From Methanofervidicoccus abyssi (GTDB taxonomy: Archaea; AGJL01; Methanococci; Methanococcales; Methanococcaceae), in the NCBI RefSeq assembly GCF_004310395.1, contig NZ_BFAX01000002.1, positions 62,001 to 126,000 of the forward strand: a stretch of 64,000 nt of DNA, in the 5' to 3' direction. The position numbers were made by a program, and so were the translations under genes. Below are positions 25,889-35,310 of the stretch, one piece after another. The notes below the pieces were generated by a model that had not been told where the DNA came from, made no database searches, and worked only from the letters and a program-made list of their open reading frames with translations. Position 1 is the stretch's first letter. Every line of letters begins with the position of its first letter.

Positions 25889-25906
25889 AATATCACCTGA
25901 ATGAAC

Positions 25907-27346
25907 CTATATCAGATTCGCTAGATATTCCAACTTCTTCTTCATATCAACGATCTTTTTTATTCTCTCTATAAAGAATGGATGTATAGAGGTTAATTCA
26001 GATATCTCTGAGACTGTCCAGCCTCTATCTAATGCCTCTGCAATTACGAAAATCCTCTCATCTGTTGGATTCTTTAGTAGATACTCTATCTCCTCGTTGC
26101 TGTATCTTTTCTCCTTCCCATCTCCAATAATACCATCCCTTCCAATATCTAAACTCCTGATAGCTTTCTGGAGGGCCTCCTCGAAGGTCCTACCTATCGC
26201 CATAACTTCTCCAGTAGATTTCATAGAAGTTCCTAAGGTTCTATCTACGGTCCTAAATTTGTCAAAGGGCCACCTTGGGATCTTTACAACTACATAGTCT
26301 ATTGTAGGCTCAAAGACTGCAGGTGTCTCCTTAGTTATATCGTTCATAATCTCGTCTAATGTCATACCTATTGCTATCTTGGCTGCTATCTTTGCAATGG
26401 GATACCCTGTTGCCTTACTTGCCAGTGCAGAACTCCTACTTACCCTGGGATTAACTTCTATAATTCTATACTCTGTCATATCTTCATTAACTGCAAACTG
26501 TATATTACAACCTCCTTCTATGGAGAGATGCCTGATAACATTCAAGGAGGCATTTCTCAGTATTTGGTGCATCTCATCACTAAGTGTCTGGGAAGGTGCA
26601 GTAACTATACTCTCTCCTGTGTGTATCCCCATAGGATCTATATTCTCCATATTACATACAACAATACAGTTGTCTTTACTGTCTCTCATAACCTCGTACT
26701 CGTACTCCCTCCACCCGAGAACACTCTCGTCTATTAACACCTGATTTATCAGGGAGTACGTCAAACCTCTCTTCACTATCTCCTTCAACTCTTCTTCGTT
26801 ATAAGCAATTCCTCCTCCAGTACCTCCTAAGGTAAAGGCAGGCCTTACAATCACAGGATAACCTAACTCAGAGACTACTTCCAATGCTTCCTCTAGGGAA
26901 TTTATAGCATAACATTTAGTTGTGGGTTCTTCTATTTCATCCATCGCTTTCTTAAATAAATCCCTGTCTTCACAGGTTTCTATGGTTTTAATCCCTGAGC
27001 CTAGAAGTTCTACATCGTACTTCTCCAGAATACCTCTACTGTGTAGTTCCATCGCCAAGTTTAAGGCAGTTTGTCCTCCCATAGTTGGAAGTATTGCATC
27101 AGGTCTCTCTTTCTCTATGATCTTCTCTACAATATTCACATCTAGGGGTTCCAGATAAACTTTATCGGCAATACTTTTATCTGTCTGAATAGAGGCAGGG
27201 TTAGAATTTACTAAAATAGTATATATTCCCTCTTCTCTTAGAGATTTACAGGCCTGAGAACCTGAATAGTCAAACTCTGCAGCCTGACCGATTACAATAG
27301 GGCCAGATCCTAATATCATCACACGCTTAATATCCTCCCTTTTCAA
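25907..27346 (-). CDS. carB1: Carbamoyl-phosphate synthase large subunit, N-terminal part
   Basis: CarB1 (479 residues) is the first ATP-grasp unit, which forms carboxyphosphate. It shows [19 protein letters not shown] (about residues 9-27), [20 protein letters not shown] (about 155-174), EYEYEVMRD and [20 protein letters not shown] (about 290-310). The longest frame is 14 codons longer, but TTG 27346 is preceded by GAGGTGAA with a 3-base spacer and gives the natural N-terminus MKREDIKRV. Unlike in M. jannaschii, where the halves are separated by other genes, carB1 and carB2 are adjacent here. Confidence 0.95.
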   Translation of the reverse strand: MKREDIKRVMILGSGPIVIGQAAEFDYSGSQACKSLREEGIYTILVNSNPASIQTDKSIADKVYLEPLDVNIVEKIIEKERPDAILPTMGGQTALNLAMELHSRGILEKYDVELLGSGIKTIETCEDRDLFKKAMDEIEEPTTKCYAINSLEEALEVVSELGYPVIVRPAFTLGGTGGGIAYNEEELKEIVKRGLTYSLINQVLIDESVLGWREYEYEVMRDSKDNCIVVCNMENIDPMGIHTGESIVTAPSQTLSDEMHQILRNASLNVIRHLSIEGGCNIQFAVNEDMTEYRIIEVNPRVSRSSALASKATGYPIAKIAAKIAIGMTLDEIMNDITKETPAVFEPTIDYVVVKIPRWPFDKFRTVDRTLGTSMKSTGEVMAIGRTFEEALQKAIRSLDIGRDGIIGDGKEKRYSNEEIEYLLKNPTDERIFVIAEALDRGWTVSEISELTSIHPFFIERIKKIVDMKKKLEYLANLI

Positions 27347-27720
27347 AATTTCACCTCTAAAAAATAGAGTAATTAAGTTATTTATCACTATAGTTAATAT
27401 ATTTATAAATCTTAGTTTCTACCGAAGTAATAGTTTAAAATAATAAATAAGGGCATATAAATAATGATAAAATTAGGAAAAGATGAAAAAGATTTTTAAA
27501 ATATAATTAAAGAAAAGTTTATGTTTCTCCATAAAACTATTGTAGGTTAAAATATAAGAACTATTTTACTATTTTAGGACGATTTTCTGATAATCTTTCA
27601 TAATATCACAATAAATTTCTGTCTCTTTAGTGTCCAGAATTTTTGTCTGTTTTATTTTAATTCTCCCAAGATTTTTATTATTATATTTATTATTAACTTT
27701 TAATCTCTCTAAATTTTATC
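27347..27720. other. Intergenic gap between sucC and carB1
   Basis: The 374 bp are AT-rich and contain no gene. TCTGTCTCTTTAGTGTCCAG (about 27618-27637) resembles one segment of the long intergenic repeat family in worn form. The promoter of the carB operon should lie near 27370-27430. Confidence 0.45.
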
Positions 27721-28806
27721 CTAATCTAACATCTCTATCAACTTCCTAGCAGCCTCCTCCATAGAATCTTCAATAGATATACCATTTTCTATAAGTATTT
27801 TTCTACCTTCCTCTTCGTTGGTACCTGTCATCCTAACTGAGAGTTTTACATTAGGATGTTTTTTCAGTACATCCACTATACCTCTTGCAACTTCATCACA
27901 CCTAGTAATCCCAGCCATTATATTTATAAACACCCCTCTGATATCCTCCCTCTCAAGAACCTTCTCAAGAGCCTTTTTGACGATATCTTCACTGGCTCCC
28001 CCTCCAATATCTAGAAAACATGCGGGATTGCCACCGTATTCCTTTATTATATCCATGCTTGCCAAAGTTAGACCTGCTCCGTTCCCTATAACTCCAATAT
28101 CACCTTCGAGTTCCACATAGGCAAAAGGCAGGTTTTTCCTCTTTCTGTACTCCTCAAATCTACTGTAATCCTGTCTGAAGTAGGCATCATCGTCTAGGTG
28201 TATCACTCCATCTGCGGCTATAACTTTTCCATCTTCTGTGATTACTAATGGATTTATCTCCACAAGAGTGGCATCTTTCTCCTCGAATATCTTATATACT
28301 CTATATATAACATCTGCGACCTTAGGTATCTCCTGAGAAGATAAACCAAGATCCTTCAACGTCCCTCTGATCATATAGGGTAGAAATTCTCCCTGTGGAT
28401 CTACGTAGTATCTTAATATCTTTTCAGGGTTTTTCTGAGCAACTTCCTCTATATCTACTCCTCCCTCTGTGGAAAATAGTATAAGGGGTTTTTTCTCCTC
28501 CCTATCTATAACTACACTTAGATAGCACTCCTTCTTAATAGGCAGTTTTTCCTCTACAAGTACTTTCTCCACCTTCTCTCCCTTTATACTACTATTCAGC
28601 AACTTCTGAATTTTCTTATTTGCCTCCTCCAAGGTGTCGGCAAATAATACTCCTCCAGCCTTACCTCTACCTCCCACTAAAACCTGGGCTTTAATCACAA
28701 CTGGACCATCTATTTCTTTAACCTTTTCTGAAGTTATAAAACCCTTCGGAACTGGTATTCCATACTCTTTAAAAATCTCCTTAGCCTCGTACTCGTGTAA
28801 CTTCAT
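27721..28806 (-). CDS. sucC: Succinyl-CoA ligase (ADP-forming) beta subunit
   Basis: SucC with SucD interconverts succinate and succinyl-CoA; in methanococci it belongs to the incomplete reductive citrate pathway leading to 2-oxoglutarate. The 361-residue protein begins MKLHEYEAKEIFKEYGIP and has the ATP-grasp motif KAQVLVGGRGKAGGV (about residues 34-48), VEINPLVIT (about 190-198) and the C-terminal CoA-ligase part with CFLDIGGGAS (about 261-270) and the NIMAGITRCDE segment. ATG after GGTGAA with a 3-base spacer. The alpha subunit gene is not adjacent, so the two subunits are encoded apart. Confidence 0.95.
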   Translation of the reverse strand: MKLHEYEAKEIFKEYGIPVPKGFITSEKVKEIDGPVVIKAQVLVGGRGKAGGVLFADTLEEANKKIQKLLNSSIKGEKVEKVLVEEKLPIKKECYLSVVIDREEKKPLILFSTEGGVDIEEVAQKNPEKILRYYVDPQGEFLPYMIRGTLKDLGLSSQEIPKVADVIYRVYKIFEEKDATLVEINPLVITEDGKVIAADGVIHLDDDAYFRQDYSRFEEYRKRKNLPFAYVELEGDIGVIGNGAGLTLASMDIIKEYGGNPACFLDIGGGASEDIVKKALEKVLEREDIRGVFINIMAGITRCDEVARGIVDVLKKHPNVKLSVRMTGTNEEEGRKILIENGISIEDSMEEAARKLIEMLD

Positions 28807-28927
28807 ACCTTCACCTAATTATTAATTAGTTAAAAATATTAGTTAAAAATAATAAGAGTTATGAAATCATTATTTTTTTATTAATTTTAACCTTTAGAAA
28901 CAGGTAGAGATAGTAAAAGGTAATATC

Positions 28928-29629
28928 ATGATGTGGAAGGGACATACAATTCTTGGACTGGCTATGGGATTACCTTTTATATCCTCTCCAGAACAGGTAT
29001 TTCTCTTAGTTGCAGGTGCCCTTTATCCAGATTTAGATCATGACGTAAAGACGGAGATTGTAAATAGAGGAATATACCTTTCAGGAAGTTTAGTACTAAT
29101 TAATATATTACTCTATCTTTTTAAACCTTCCTACTTCAATATAGGTTTCTTTATAGTATCTACTGCAGTACTAATACTTTACCTAATACCGTACTTTGCC
29201 AACCATAGGGGTATAACCCACACCTTCCTATGTATGTTTGTAGTCTCTACTATCTTGGGATTTTTAACCTATAAACTTTCAGTATTCTCTCCAACAATTG
29301 CAGGAATAATCGCCCTGAGTATAGTGAGTAGTGAGAAGATCTTAGGTAAGGTAATTCCAATATGTATCTTCGTGTGGATTGTGATCTATCTAATCTTTTC
29401 AGGTGTGGAATATCCTCTAATAGATTTTCCCGGGGTGTACCACTATATAGTGCCTGTAGGTATAGGTTACTTCTCCCATATTTTAGGGGACTCTTTAACA
29501 CCTGCTGGATGCAACGCCCTGTATCCTCTAAATTATAAACTTTACAGAAGAGAAGGGATAATACTTATGGGAGTATGGATCTTTCTGTTACTGCTGGTTA
29601 TTTATAACTTTGTAAGTAGAGTATATTAA
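28928..29629 (+). CDS. YdjM/DUF457-type membrane-bound metal-dependent hydrolase
   Basis: The 233-residue protein has five to six hydrophobic spans (roughly residues 20-33, 50-65, 75-95, 105-125, 128-160, 205-228) and conserved polar residues typical of the YdjM (LexA-regulated, DUF457) family: His6 in KGHTILG, the YPDLDHD motif (about 36-42), HRGITHTF (about 93-100) and a later HILGDSLTPAG (about 179-189). The pattern suggests a membrane-embedded metal hydrolase; the substrate is unknown. ATG after AAGGTAAT. Monocistronic and divergent from sucC. Confidence 0.8.
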   Translation: MMWKGHTILGLAMGLPFISSPEQVFLLVAGALYPDLDHDVKTEIVNRGIYLSGSLVLINILLYLFKPSYFNIGFFIVSTAVLILYLIPYFANHRGITHTFLCMFVVSTILGFLTYKLSVFSPTIAGIIALSIVSSEKILGKVIPICIFVWIVIYLIFSGVEYPLIDFPGVYHYIVPVGIGYFSHILGDSLTPAGCNALYPLNYKLYRREGIILMGVWIFLLLLVIYNFVSRVY

Positions 29630-30229
29630 GGGAGACAGTATCTATTTCCATAAAAATTTCAAAAATTACAAGTTAAAAAATTATCTAACTTCCATCAGAA
29701 ATCTTATAAAATATTAAAGTAATATTAAAGTAATTAAAGTAACTAATTTAAAAAATGATTGGAGTAAAAATAGTAAATAAAATCTCAGTTTCATTAAAGT
29801 AATGGTAAAAAAATTCATATATTATTACTTTCCTGAAATTACCCTTATCTGAAAAATATGAAATTTCTTACTGATTAATATAATATCTTTAAACAGAAAA
29901 TTGGAGAAGATTCACCTCTGCTTCCATTAGTGTCCAGGATATATGGCTGTATTCGAGACTAAAGGAGATTTATTTTTAAATTATTTTTAATATTTAATAT
30001 TCTTTATTCTTATATAGTAATTACTATGTATATCAGGATTTTTAATGAAAGAAGATTAAAAAGGGGATTAAACAAAGATACGTTTGATTAAGGACTAAGA
30101 GTAAAATATATTTAAAATTTTAATTATATTATTTTGTTTATTGCAATTATTTTTCAATTATTTTATCTATCAAAAACTCCATATAAGTAAAAAAGACTGT
30201 ATAACATAGATTTTTTGCCTGGTGAGTAA
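29630..30229. other. AT-rich gap between the YdjM-like gene and aksF
   Basis: This 600 bp gap has no gene. It contains a short tandem of ATTAAAGTA words (29711-29741) and the string CTTCCATTAGTGTCCAGGAT (29921-29940), which resembles a segment of the long intergenic repeat. Promoter of aksF likely near 30130-30200. Confidence 0.5.
29711..29741. repeat. Short imperfect tandem of ATTAAAGTA
   Basis: Three head-to-tail copies of ATTAAAGTA (with small spacers) occur here and a fourth at 29791-29800. Low-complexity AT sequence; significance doubtful. Confidence 0.5.
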
Positions 30230-31252
30230 ATGAAGAAGTACAAGATATGCGTTATAGAGGGAGATGGAGTAGGTAAGGAAGTAATACCTGAAACTGTTAG
30301 AGTGCTTAAGAACCTTGGAGATTTCCAATTTATAAAGGAATATGCAGGATACGAATGTTTTAAGAAATACGGTGATGCTATACCCAGTAAGACAGTAGAA
30401 ACTGCAAAGGAGTGTGATGCTATACTCTTTGGGGCAGTAACTACTCCGAAACCTCATGAGTTAGAGGGTAAGGTATACAGGAGCCCTATTCTTACCTTAA
30501 GGAGGGAGTTAGATCTCTATGCAAATATTCGGCCTATATCCAACTTTAGGGATATTGATTTTGTAATAATAAGGGAGAATACCGAGGGGCTCTATGTAGG
30601 TAGGGAGTACTACAACCCATGCACTGAAGAAGCTGTTGCAGAGAGGGTTATATCCAAGAAGGGGTGCTACAGGGTAGTGAAATTTGCATTTGAGTATGCA
30701 CTGAAACATCATAGGAAAAAGGTAACATGCGTCCATAAGGCTAATGTCCTGAGGGTAACAGACGGGCTGTTTTTAAAGATATTTTACCAGGTAAGTGAAG
30801 AATATAAAGAGTATAACATAGAAGTTAATGATTATCTGGTAGATACTACAGCCATGTATATTGTAAAAAATCCTAAGATCTTTGACGTTATAGTTACTAC
30901 TAACCTATTTGGTGATATACTCTCCGATGAAGCGTCAGGATTGATAGGGGGTCTTGGCTTAGCACCTTCTGCAAATATTGGAGATAGATATGGACTATTT
31001 GAACCTGTACATGGCTCTGCACCAGATATAGCAGGGAAAGGCATAGCGAATCCCTTAGCGACAATACTAAGTGGAGCCATGATGCTCTACTATCTTGGGA
31101 TGAAAAAGGAGAGTAAGATCTTGAGGATGGCAGTTAAATCTGTAGTTGAGAAGGGATATACAACACCTGATTTAGGAGGTAATTTAAAAACCAGGGAGGT
31201 TACAGATAAGGTTATAGAGGAGGTAAAGAAGTACTCCGAGGTGCTACTGTGA
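30230..31252 (+). CDS. aksF: Homoisocitrate dehydrogenase AksF (isopropylmalate dehydrogenase family)
   Basis: Oxidative decarboxylation of homo(n)isocitrates in chain elongation to 2-oxosuberate, the precursor of coenzyme B. The 340-residue beta-decarboxylating dehydrogenase shows CVIEGDGVGKEVIPE (about residues 6-20), the substrate loop SPILTLRRELDLYANIRP (about 84-101), IRENTEGLYVG (about 111-121), the lysine/tyrosine region, TTNLFGDILSDEAS (about 222-235) and the NAD-type motif EPVHGSAPDIAGKGIANP (about 256-273). The TPKPHELEGKVYRSP insert resembles AksF (MJ1596) rather than LeuB, from memory of those sequences; LeuB is the alternative. Its stop overlaps the GTG of pcc1 by four bases. Confidence 0.85.
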   Translation: MKKYKICVIEGDGVGKEVIPETVRVLKNLGDFQFIKEYAGYECFKKYGDAIPSKTVETAKECDAILFGAVTTPKPHELEGKVYRSPILTLRRELDLYANIRPISNFRDIDFVIIRENTEGLYVGREYYNPCTEEAVAERVISKKGCYRVVKFAFEYALKHHRKKVTCVHKANVLRVTDGLFLKIFYQVSEEYKEYNIEVNDYLVDTTAMYIVKNPKIFDVIVTTNLFGDILSDEASGLIGGLGLAPSANIGDRYGLFEPVHGSAPDIAGKGIANPLATILSGAMMLYYLGMKKESKILRMAVKSVVEKGYTTPDLGGNLKTREVTDKVIEEVKKYSEVLL

Positions 31253-31500
31253 GAGTTAAATACAGAATGAGAATACCTGGGGATGAGGTAGTATATAGGA
31301 GTTTAAAGGTAGATGATGTTGATGAAGGACTTGTAATAGAGACATCCTATCAGAAAAAATATAATATGTTGGAACTCTACGTAGAGACCGACTCAATAGG
31401 CTCCCTGAAGAACGTATTAAACGATTACTTTAAAAACTACGAGATGTCCCTTAAGATCTTAAAGTTAGTTAGAGAAAGATACAAGGGGGATAGCCAGTGA
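31249..31500 (+). CDS. pcc1: KEOPS complex subunit Pcc1-like
   Basis: Pcc1 is the small dimerisation subunit of KEOPS, which makes N6-threonylcarbamoyladenosine at position 37 of ANN-decoding tRNAs. The 83-residue protein has the Pcc1 layout: strand KYRMRIPGDE, VYRSLKVDD (about residues 14-22), a second strand and the C-terminal helix SIGSLKNVLNDYFKNYEMS (about 50-68). GTG start overlaps the aksF stop (GTGA), and its own stop overlaps the next GTG the same way, so the three genes are translationally coupled. Confidence 0.8.
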   Translation: MRVKYRMRIPGDEVVYRSLKVDDVDEGLVIETSYQKKYNMLELYVETDSIGSLKNVLNDYFKNYEMSLKILKLVRERYKGDSQ

Positions 31501-32054
31501 ATTTGAAGGATATTAGTAGATATTTCACTGAAAACTTCGATATAAGATATATAATAAGAGGAATTATCGATGGATCTCTTTCTTCTCTTGGGGTTATAAT
31601 AGGAGCCAGTGGAGGTGATATCTCCCTTATAATTACAGCAGGTATAGGTGGAGGAGTGGCAAATGGTATCTCCAATATCTTAGGGGCGTTGACTGCGGAG
31701 AGGGCTATAGTGGAGAGCGTTAGGATATCCCAGGAGAAGGTACTTCTAAAGGAGGATGGTTATTTAAAATCTTCCCTAGCCTATAGAGAGGCACTGAACA
31801 GGACAACTATAAGTGGCATATGGGACGGCCTATCTACCACTTTCGGTTCCATAATACCTATAACTCCCTTTTTCATCTTTCCAAAAGAAGTTGCCCTTAT
31901 CTTTGCAGTTGGAATAACTACGGCTATTCTCTTTGTCTTGGGTGTCTTTATAGGAAAAATATCCAAGGAAAACCTTGTATACTCAGGGTTTAAAATGGCT
32001 GTAGCTGGTTTGTTAGTTGCCCTGATAAGTTTTGTAATTGAACATATGCTATAG
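31497..32054 (+). CDS. VIT1/CCC1-family membrane transporter
   Basis: The 185-residue protein belongs to the VIT1/CCC1 family, which moves Fe2+ or Mn2+ in eukaryotic vacuoles. Marks: DGSLSSLGVIIGASGG in the first membrane helix (about residues 25-40), GVANGISNILGALTAERA (about 53-70), and further hydrophobic helices about 110-125, 130-155 and 163-183. Metal specificity in archaea is not established. GTG overlaps the pcc1 stop. The FeoA-like gene nearby fits an iron context, though that is inference. Confidence 0.8.
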   Translation: MNLKDISRYFTENFDIRYIIRGIIDGSLSSLGVIIGASGGDISLIITAGIGGGVANGISNILGALTAERAIVESVRISQEKVLLKEDGYLKSSLAYREALNRTTISGIWDGLSTTFGSIIPITPFFIFPKEVALIFAVGITTAILFVLGVFIGKISKENLVYSGFKMAVAGLLVALISFVIEHML

Positions 32055-32061
32055 TGGAAGT

Positions 32062-32541
32062 ATGAGAAGTAGGGAGTTATTTAAGAGACTTAAGAGGATG
32101 GCTAAGGATTTCAGTATCCAGGATCTTATGAATGTAAGGGTATTCTTAGAAGAGGATATGAAGTATCTACCAGAAGGTTATAAGGAACAATATCTTAGAA
32201 ATCAGATTATGTACTTTATAAATACGTTGAAAGAAATAAAGGAGAAGAAGGAAAGTAATATCAAAGATTATCCCATAAATGAGGGAAAATTAAGGACTCT
32301 CCTTGGGAGGATAGAGGGTTTTAAAAGAGGGGTTAAGGGAGAAGATTCATTTATTAAACTCTCCAAGATCGTAGTACCATATTTGGTATTTATAGACAAA
32401 AAACCACTACATCCAGTGGGAACAAAGTTTCCAGGGGGGTTGTATATAGTTAAGAGAGAGGATAAATACTACTGCCCGATTAAAAACAGGCAGAATAATG
32501 AATATTCTTTATGTGAGTTCTGTGTATGTGAGGGATTATGA
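32062..32541 (+). CDS. Conserved methanogen protein, UPF0305/DUF2115-like
   Basis: No function known. The 159-residue protein has a helical N-terminal two thirds and a conserved C-terminal block: KPLHPVGTKFPGG (about residues 113-125), KYYCPIKNRQ (about 134-143) and LCEFCVCEG (about 149-157). The cysteine pairs may bind a metal. This block matches what I remember of the DUF2115/UPF0305 family of methanogens. ATG 32062 lies seven bases after the VIT1-like gene; the frame opens eight codons earlier inside that gene. Last gene of the aksF-pcc1 group. Confidence 0.7.
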   Translation: MRSRELFKRLKRMAKDFSIQDLMNVRVFLEEDMKYLPEGYKEQYLRNQIMYFINTLKEIKEKKESNIKDYPINEGKLRTLLGRIEGFKRGVKGEDSFIKLSKIVVPYLVFIDKKPLHPVGTKFPGGLYIVKREDKYYCPIKNRQNNEYSLCEFCVCEGL

Positions 32542-32748
32542 ACAAAATTTATTTCTTAATTTTTATCCTTATCTGTAAAAATAATAGGTATAAAAATTAT
32601 TTATAAAGGTAATAAAAAATAAGAGAATTAAAAACTAAAATTACAAAATATGGAGATTTAATTATATTTTAAATTTTCTATTGCTATTAGCTAGGTTTAG
32701 GAAGTTATACATAACTATTAAAATAAAATTTTTACTATGGGTGATAAC

Positions 32749-32952
32749 GTGGAAAGTCTCGCAGATAAAGGTCCAGGTACCTACACTGTTGTAAAAATAA
32801 CCAGGCCCTGTAGTAAGTTCTACCACCTGGGAATAGTGCCAGGCTCAAAAATAACTGTGATCTCAAATGACAGAGGTCCAATTATAGCAAGGGTTGGGAA
32901 CTGTAAGATAGCCTTAGGGCGAGGTTTGGCAAGATTTATAATTGTGGAGTAA
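32749..32952 (+). CDS. FeoA-domain protein
   Basis: A 67-residue SH3-like FeoA protein. FeoA partners the Fe2+ transporter FeoB, and the same fold occurs in DtxR regulators. Typical elements are YTVVKITRPCSKFYHLGIVPGS-like first strands (with HLGIVPGSKITV about residues 25-36) and NCKIALGRGLARFIIV at the end. The ATG at 32737 lies within the Shine-Dalgarno; GGTGAT plus a 3-base spacer selects GTG 32749. No feoB is adjacent. Confidence 0.8.
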   Translation: MESLADKGPGTYTVVKITRPCSKFYHLGIVPGSKITVISNDRGPIIARVGNCKIALGRGLARFIIVE

Positions 32953-32971
32953 AAGATACAATGGGATTATT

Positions 32972-33664
32972 ATGGACAAAAGAGATATCTATGTAGTCGT
33001 GCCTGCGTACAACGAGGAGAAGGTAATTAGGGATACCTTAAGGAAGTTGAAGAATGAAGGATACCATAATATCATTGTAGTTGATGACGGTAGTAAAGAT
33101 AACACATACAATATAGCTAAGGAAGAAGAAGTTATTCTCTGTAGGCATATTATTAACAGGGGTCTAGGAGGAGCCTTAGGTACAGGTATAAGATGTGCTT
33201 TGGAGTATAACCCAAAGGTAATAGTAACCTTCGATGCAGATGGACAACACGATCCCAAAGATATAGAGAAGGTGGTGAAACCTATACTTTACGAAGGTTA
33301 CGATATGGTAGTAGGTAGTAGGCTGATGGATAAGGAGGAGTTAAAAAACATGCCCATGGTAAAGAGGATAGGAAACATATTACTAAATTTTATAACATAC
33401 TTCCTTGGAGGTTATCTCGTTACAGACAGTCAAAGTGGTTTGAGGGCGTTCTCCAAGAGGGCTGCAGAGGTAATATTATCTAACTTAAAGAGTAATAGAT
33501 ACGAGATTTCTTCGGAGTTTATAATAATAGCCAAAAGGGAGAAGTTGAAATTTAAGGAAGTGCCTATAAAGACGATATATACAGAGTACTCCATATCAAG
33601 GGGTACAAATGTAGTTACAGGTATCAAGATATTTATTAAGTTGATAATCCAGAGGTTGATATAA
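32972..33664 (+). CDS. Family 2 glycosyltransferase (dolichyl-phosphate sugar synthase type)
   Basis: Transfers a sugar from a nucleotide donor, probably to a polyprenyl/dolichyl phosphate at the membrane face, for glycan or glycolipid synthesis. The GT-A fold is shown by VVPAYNEEKVIRDTL (about residues 8-22), VVDDGSKDNT (about 37-46), the metal-binding FDADGQHDP (about 88-96) and SDSQSGLRAFSK-type acceptor motif (about 149-160). The 230-residue protein has no C-terminal membrane helices, so it is the soluble or peripheral DPM1-like form. ATG 32972 chosen; the frame opens ten codons earlier within feoA. The methyltransferase gene follows after 10 bases. Confidence 0.85.
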   Translation: MDKRDIYVVVPAYNEEKVIRDTLRKLKNEGYHNIIVVDDGSKDNTYNIAKEEEVILCRHIINRGLGGALGTGIRCALEYNPKVIVTFDADGQHDPKDIEKVVKPILYEGYDMVVGSRLMDKEELKNMPMVKRIGNILLNFITYFLGGYLVTDSQSGLRAFSKRAAEVILSNLKSNRYEISSEFIIIAKREKLKFKEVPIKTIYTEYSISRGTNVVTGIKIFIKLIIQRLI

Positions 33665-33674
33665 AAGTGATATC

Positions 33675-34271
33675 ATGCACTACTTCTCTGAAAAACCAAC
33701 ATCTGCCCATAAGGAGAGATTAATTGAAGCTATCTTAAGGGGTAGAAAGTTTATATTTAAAACAGACAGTGGTGTATTTTCACCTAAAAAAGTAGATAAG
33801 GGCACTAAGATACTTGTAGAAACTTTGGAGTTAGATAAGAAGGATAAATTGTTAGATGTTGGTTGTGGATATGGAGTTATAGGTATAAGTGTATGTGATG
33901 AGGTAGATACTGTAGTTATGACGGATATAAACAGGAGAGCTGTGAAACTTGCAAAGGAGAATATAAAAATAAATAACTTAGAAGATAGGAACATAGAGGT
34001 ACTCCACAGCGATTTATATGAGAAGGTGAAGGATAGAAGATTTACAAAGATCGTATCAAATCCCCCAATAAAGGCGGGAAAGGAAGTTGTTCATAGAATA
34101 GTTAGAGAAGGTAAAGAATTATTGGAGAAGGGAGGTAGTATATGGCTTGTAGTCCAGAGAAAGCATGGGGCAAAATCCCTTGCAAAGTATATGGAAGATA
34201 CATTTGACAACGTTAGAACTGTTACTGTGAAGGGGGGGTACAGAGTACTTACTTCTAGGAGGGAGGATTAA
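33675..34271 (+). CDS. SAM-dependent methyltransferase, RsmC/MJ0882-like
   Basis: The 198-residue class I methyltransferase has motif I LLDVGCGYGVIGIS (about residues 57-70), motif II VVMTDINRRAV (about 78-88) and the NPPIK motif (about 121-125) of N-methyltransferases acting on planar amino groups, as in RsmC/RsmD rRNA guanine methyltransferases. This composition corresponds to MJ0882-type proteins. The substrate, most likely rRNA, is inferred. ATG after AGTGAT with a 3-base spacer. Confidence 0.85.
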   Translation: MHYFSEKPTSAHKERLIEAILRGRKFIFKTDSGVFSPKKVDKGTKILVETLELDKKDKLLDVGCGYGVIGISVCDEVDTVVMTDINRRAVKLAKENIKINNLEDRNIEVLHSDLYEKVKDRRFTKIVSNPPIKAGKEVVHRIVREGKELLEKGGSIWLVVQRKHGAKSLAKYMEDTFDNVRTVTVKGGYRVLTSRRED

Positions 34272-34642
34272 AATAAAAAATAAAACCATTTAACTATGTT
34301 TCTATCTCGAGGATGTTTTCTGAACAGTGATAGATGAAAAAAAAATTCTGTATGTCATGGTATAAAGAGTAATCTTCCAGTGGGGTAGTTAGAAGATATT
34401 ATAAGAATCCTTTTTTCAATCTTCAGAAGTAGAGGAGAGGTATATATTGAAGTGAATAGAGGTTTTTTTTATTTTAAAAAACATTTTATTTTATTTATCT
34501 TTATATAATTATTATTATCTTATTGATGGTAACTGGTTTTTCATTGTTTTATCGAGATTCTCCATATACTTATATTATTATGATTAGAAACTAAATTTAT
34601 ATTAAGATTGAAAAATACTGAATAAAACTATTTAGTGAGACT
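34272..34642. other. Intergenic gap before the DUF2100-like gene
   Basis: This 371 bp gap holds no gene. AATCCTTTTTTCAATCTTCAGAAG (34404-34427) and nearby words recall the end motif of the long intergenic repeat, but too loosely to count as a copy. Confidence 0.4.
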
Positions 34643-35302
34643 ATGGATAGAATGGAAGATTCAAAGTTACTGATAAAAAAAGCTATATCTACCATACACA
34701 CTCTAAATACCGGGGGTAGAAGTGTCCCAGTAGTAGAATCTTTAGTATCCTACAAAGATGCAAAATCAGGTAAAATAAATGTAAAGGAATTCAAAAATGC
34801 AATGTACTCCCTTATAGAAGCTGACGACTTCCTCTACAGGAAAGCTCCTCACCATAAACTGGATGAAAGTGAGGCTAAGGAGTTCTGTAAGTTGATATTC
34901 AAGTGTAAAAGACACTTAGATAAGGTACTTGAAGAGTTTGGTTTTAAATTCCAGGAAGAGGTTAAGTTAAGGGGAGATGTATTGTACATTGTTAGTAGCA
35001 AGAAACTACTGAGAAGTTTAAAAAGTAAGATGCCAGAGATAAACGTAGTGTCTACAGATGGTGTCTTACATCCAGAGGATATTAAAGTGATAAGACCTGA
35101 TATAAATGAAAAGGCTCTTAAGGGAATTTCTAAAAAATGTGAGATTGTAAAAAATCAGATAAATAAATTGATAGATACGTTGAAACCTCGTGAGGTAGTA
35201 GTTATAGTGGATGAAAACAACAAAGGAGATCAGTTGGTGTATCTAAGGGCCAAGGAGTTGTATGGTGCCAAGAAAATAAATATAGAAGATCTCGATCTGT
35301 AG
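34643..35302 (+). CDS. Conserved methanogen protein, DUF2100-like
   Basis: I do not know the function. The 219-residue protein is soluble and charged, with an alpha-helical N-terminal half (LLIKKAISTIHTLNTGG at about residues 8-24, CKRHLDKVLEEFGF at about 89-102) and a mixed C-terminal half ending in VVVIVDENNKGDQLVYLRAK (about 186-205). It resembles, from memory, the DUF2100 family restricted to methanogens. cbiH follows after eight bases, suggesting co-transcription and perhaps a cobamide link, which is only inference. Confidence 0.65.
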   Translation: MDRMEDSKLLIKKAISTIHTLNTGGRSVPVVESLVSYKDAKSGKINVKEFKNAMYSLIEADDFLYRKAPHHKLDESEAKEFCKLIFKCKRHLDKVLEEFGFKFQEEVKLRGDVLYIVSSKKLLRSLKSKMPEINVVSTDGVLHPEDIKVIRPDINEKALKGISKKCEIVKNQINKLIDTLKPREVVVIVDENNKGDQLVYLRAKELYGAKKINIEDLDL

Positions 35303-35310
35303 GGGTAATT

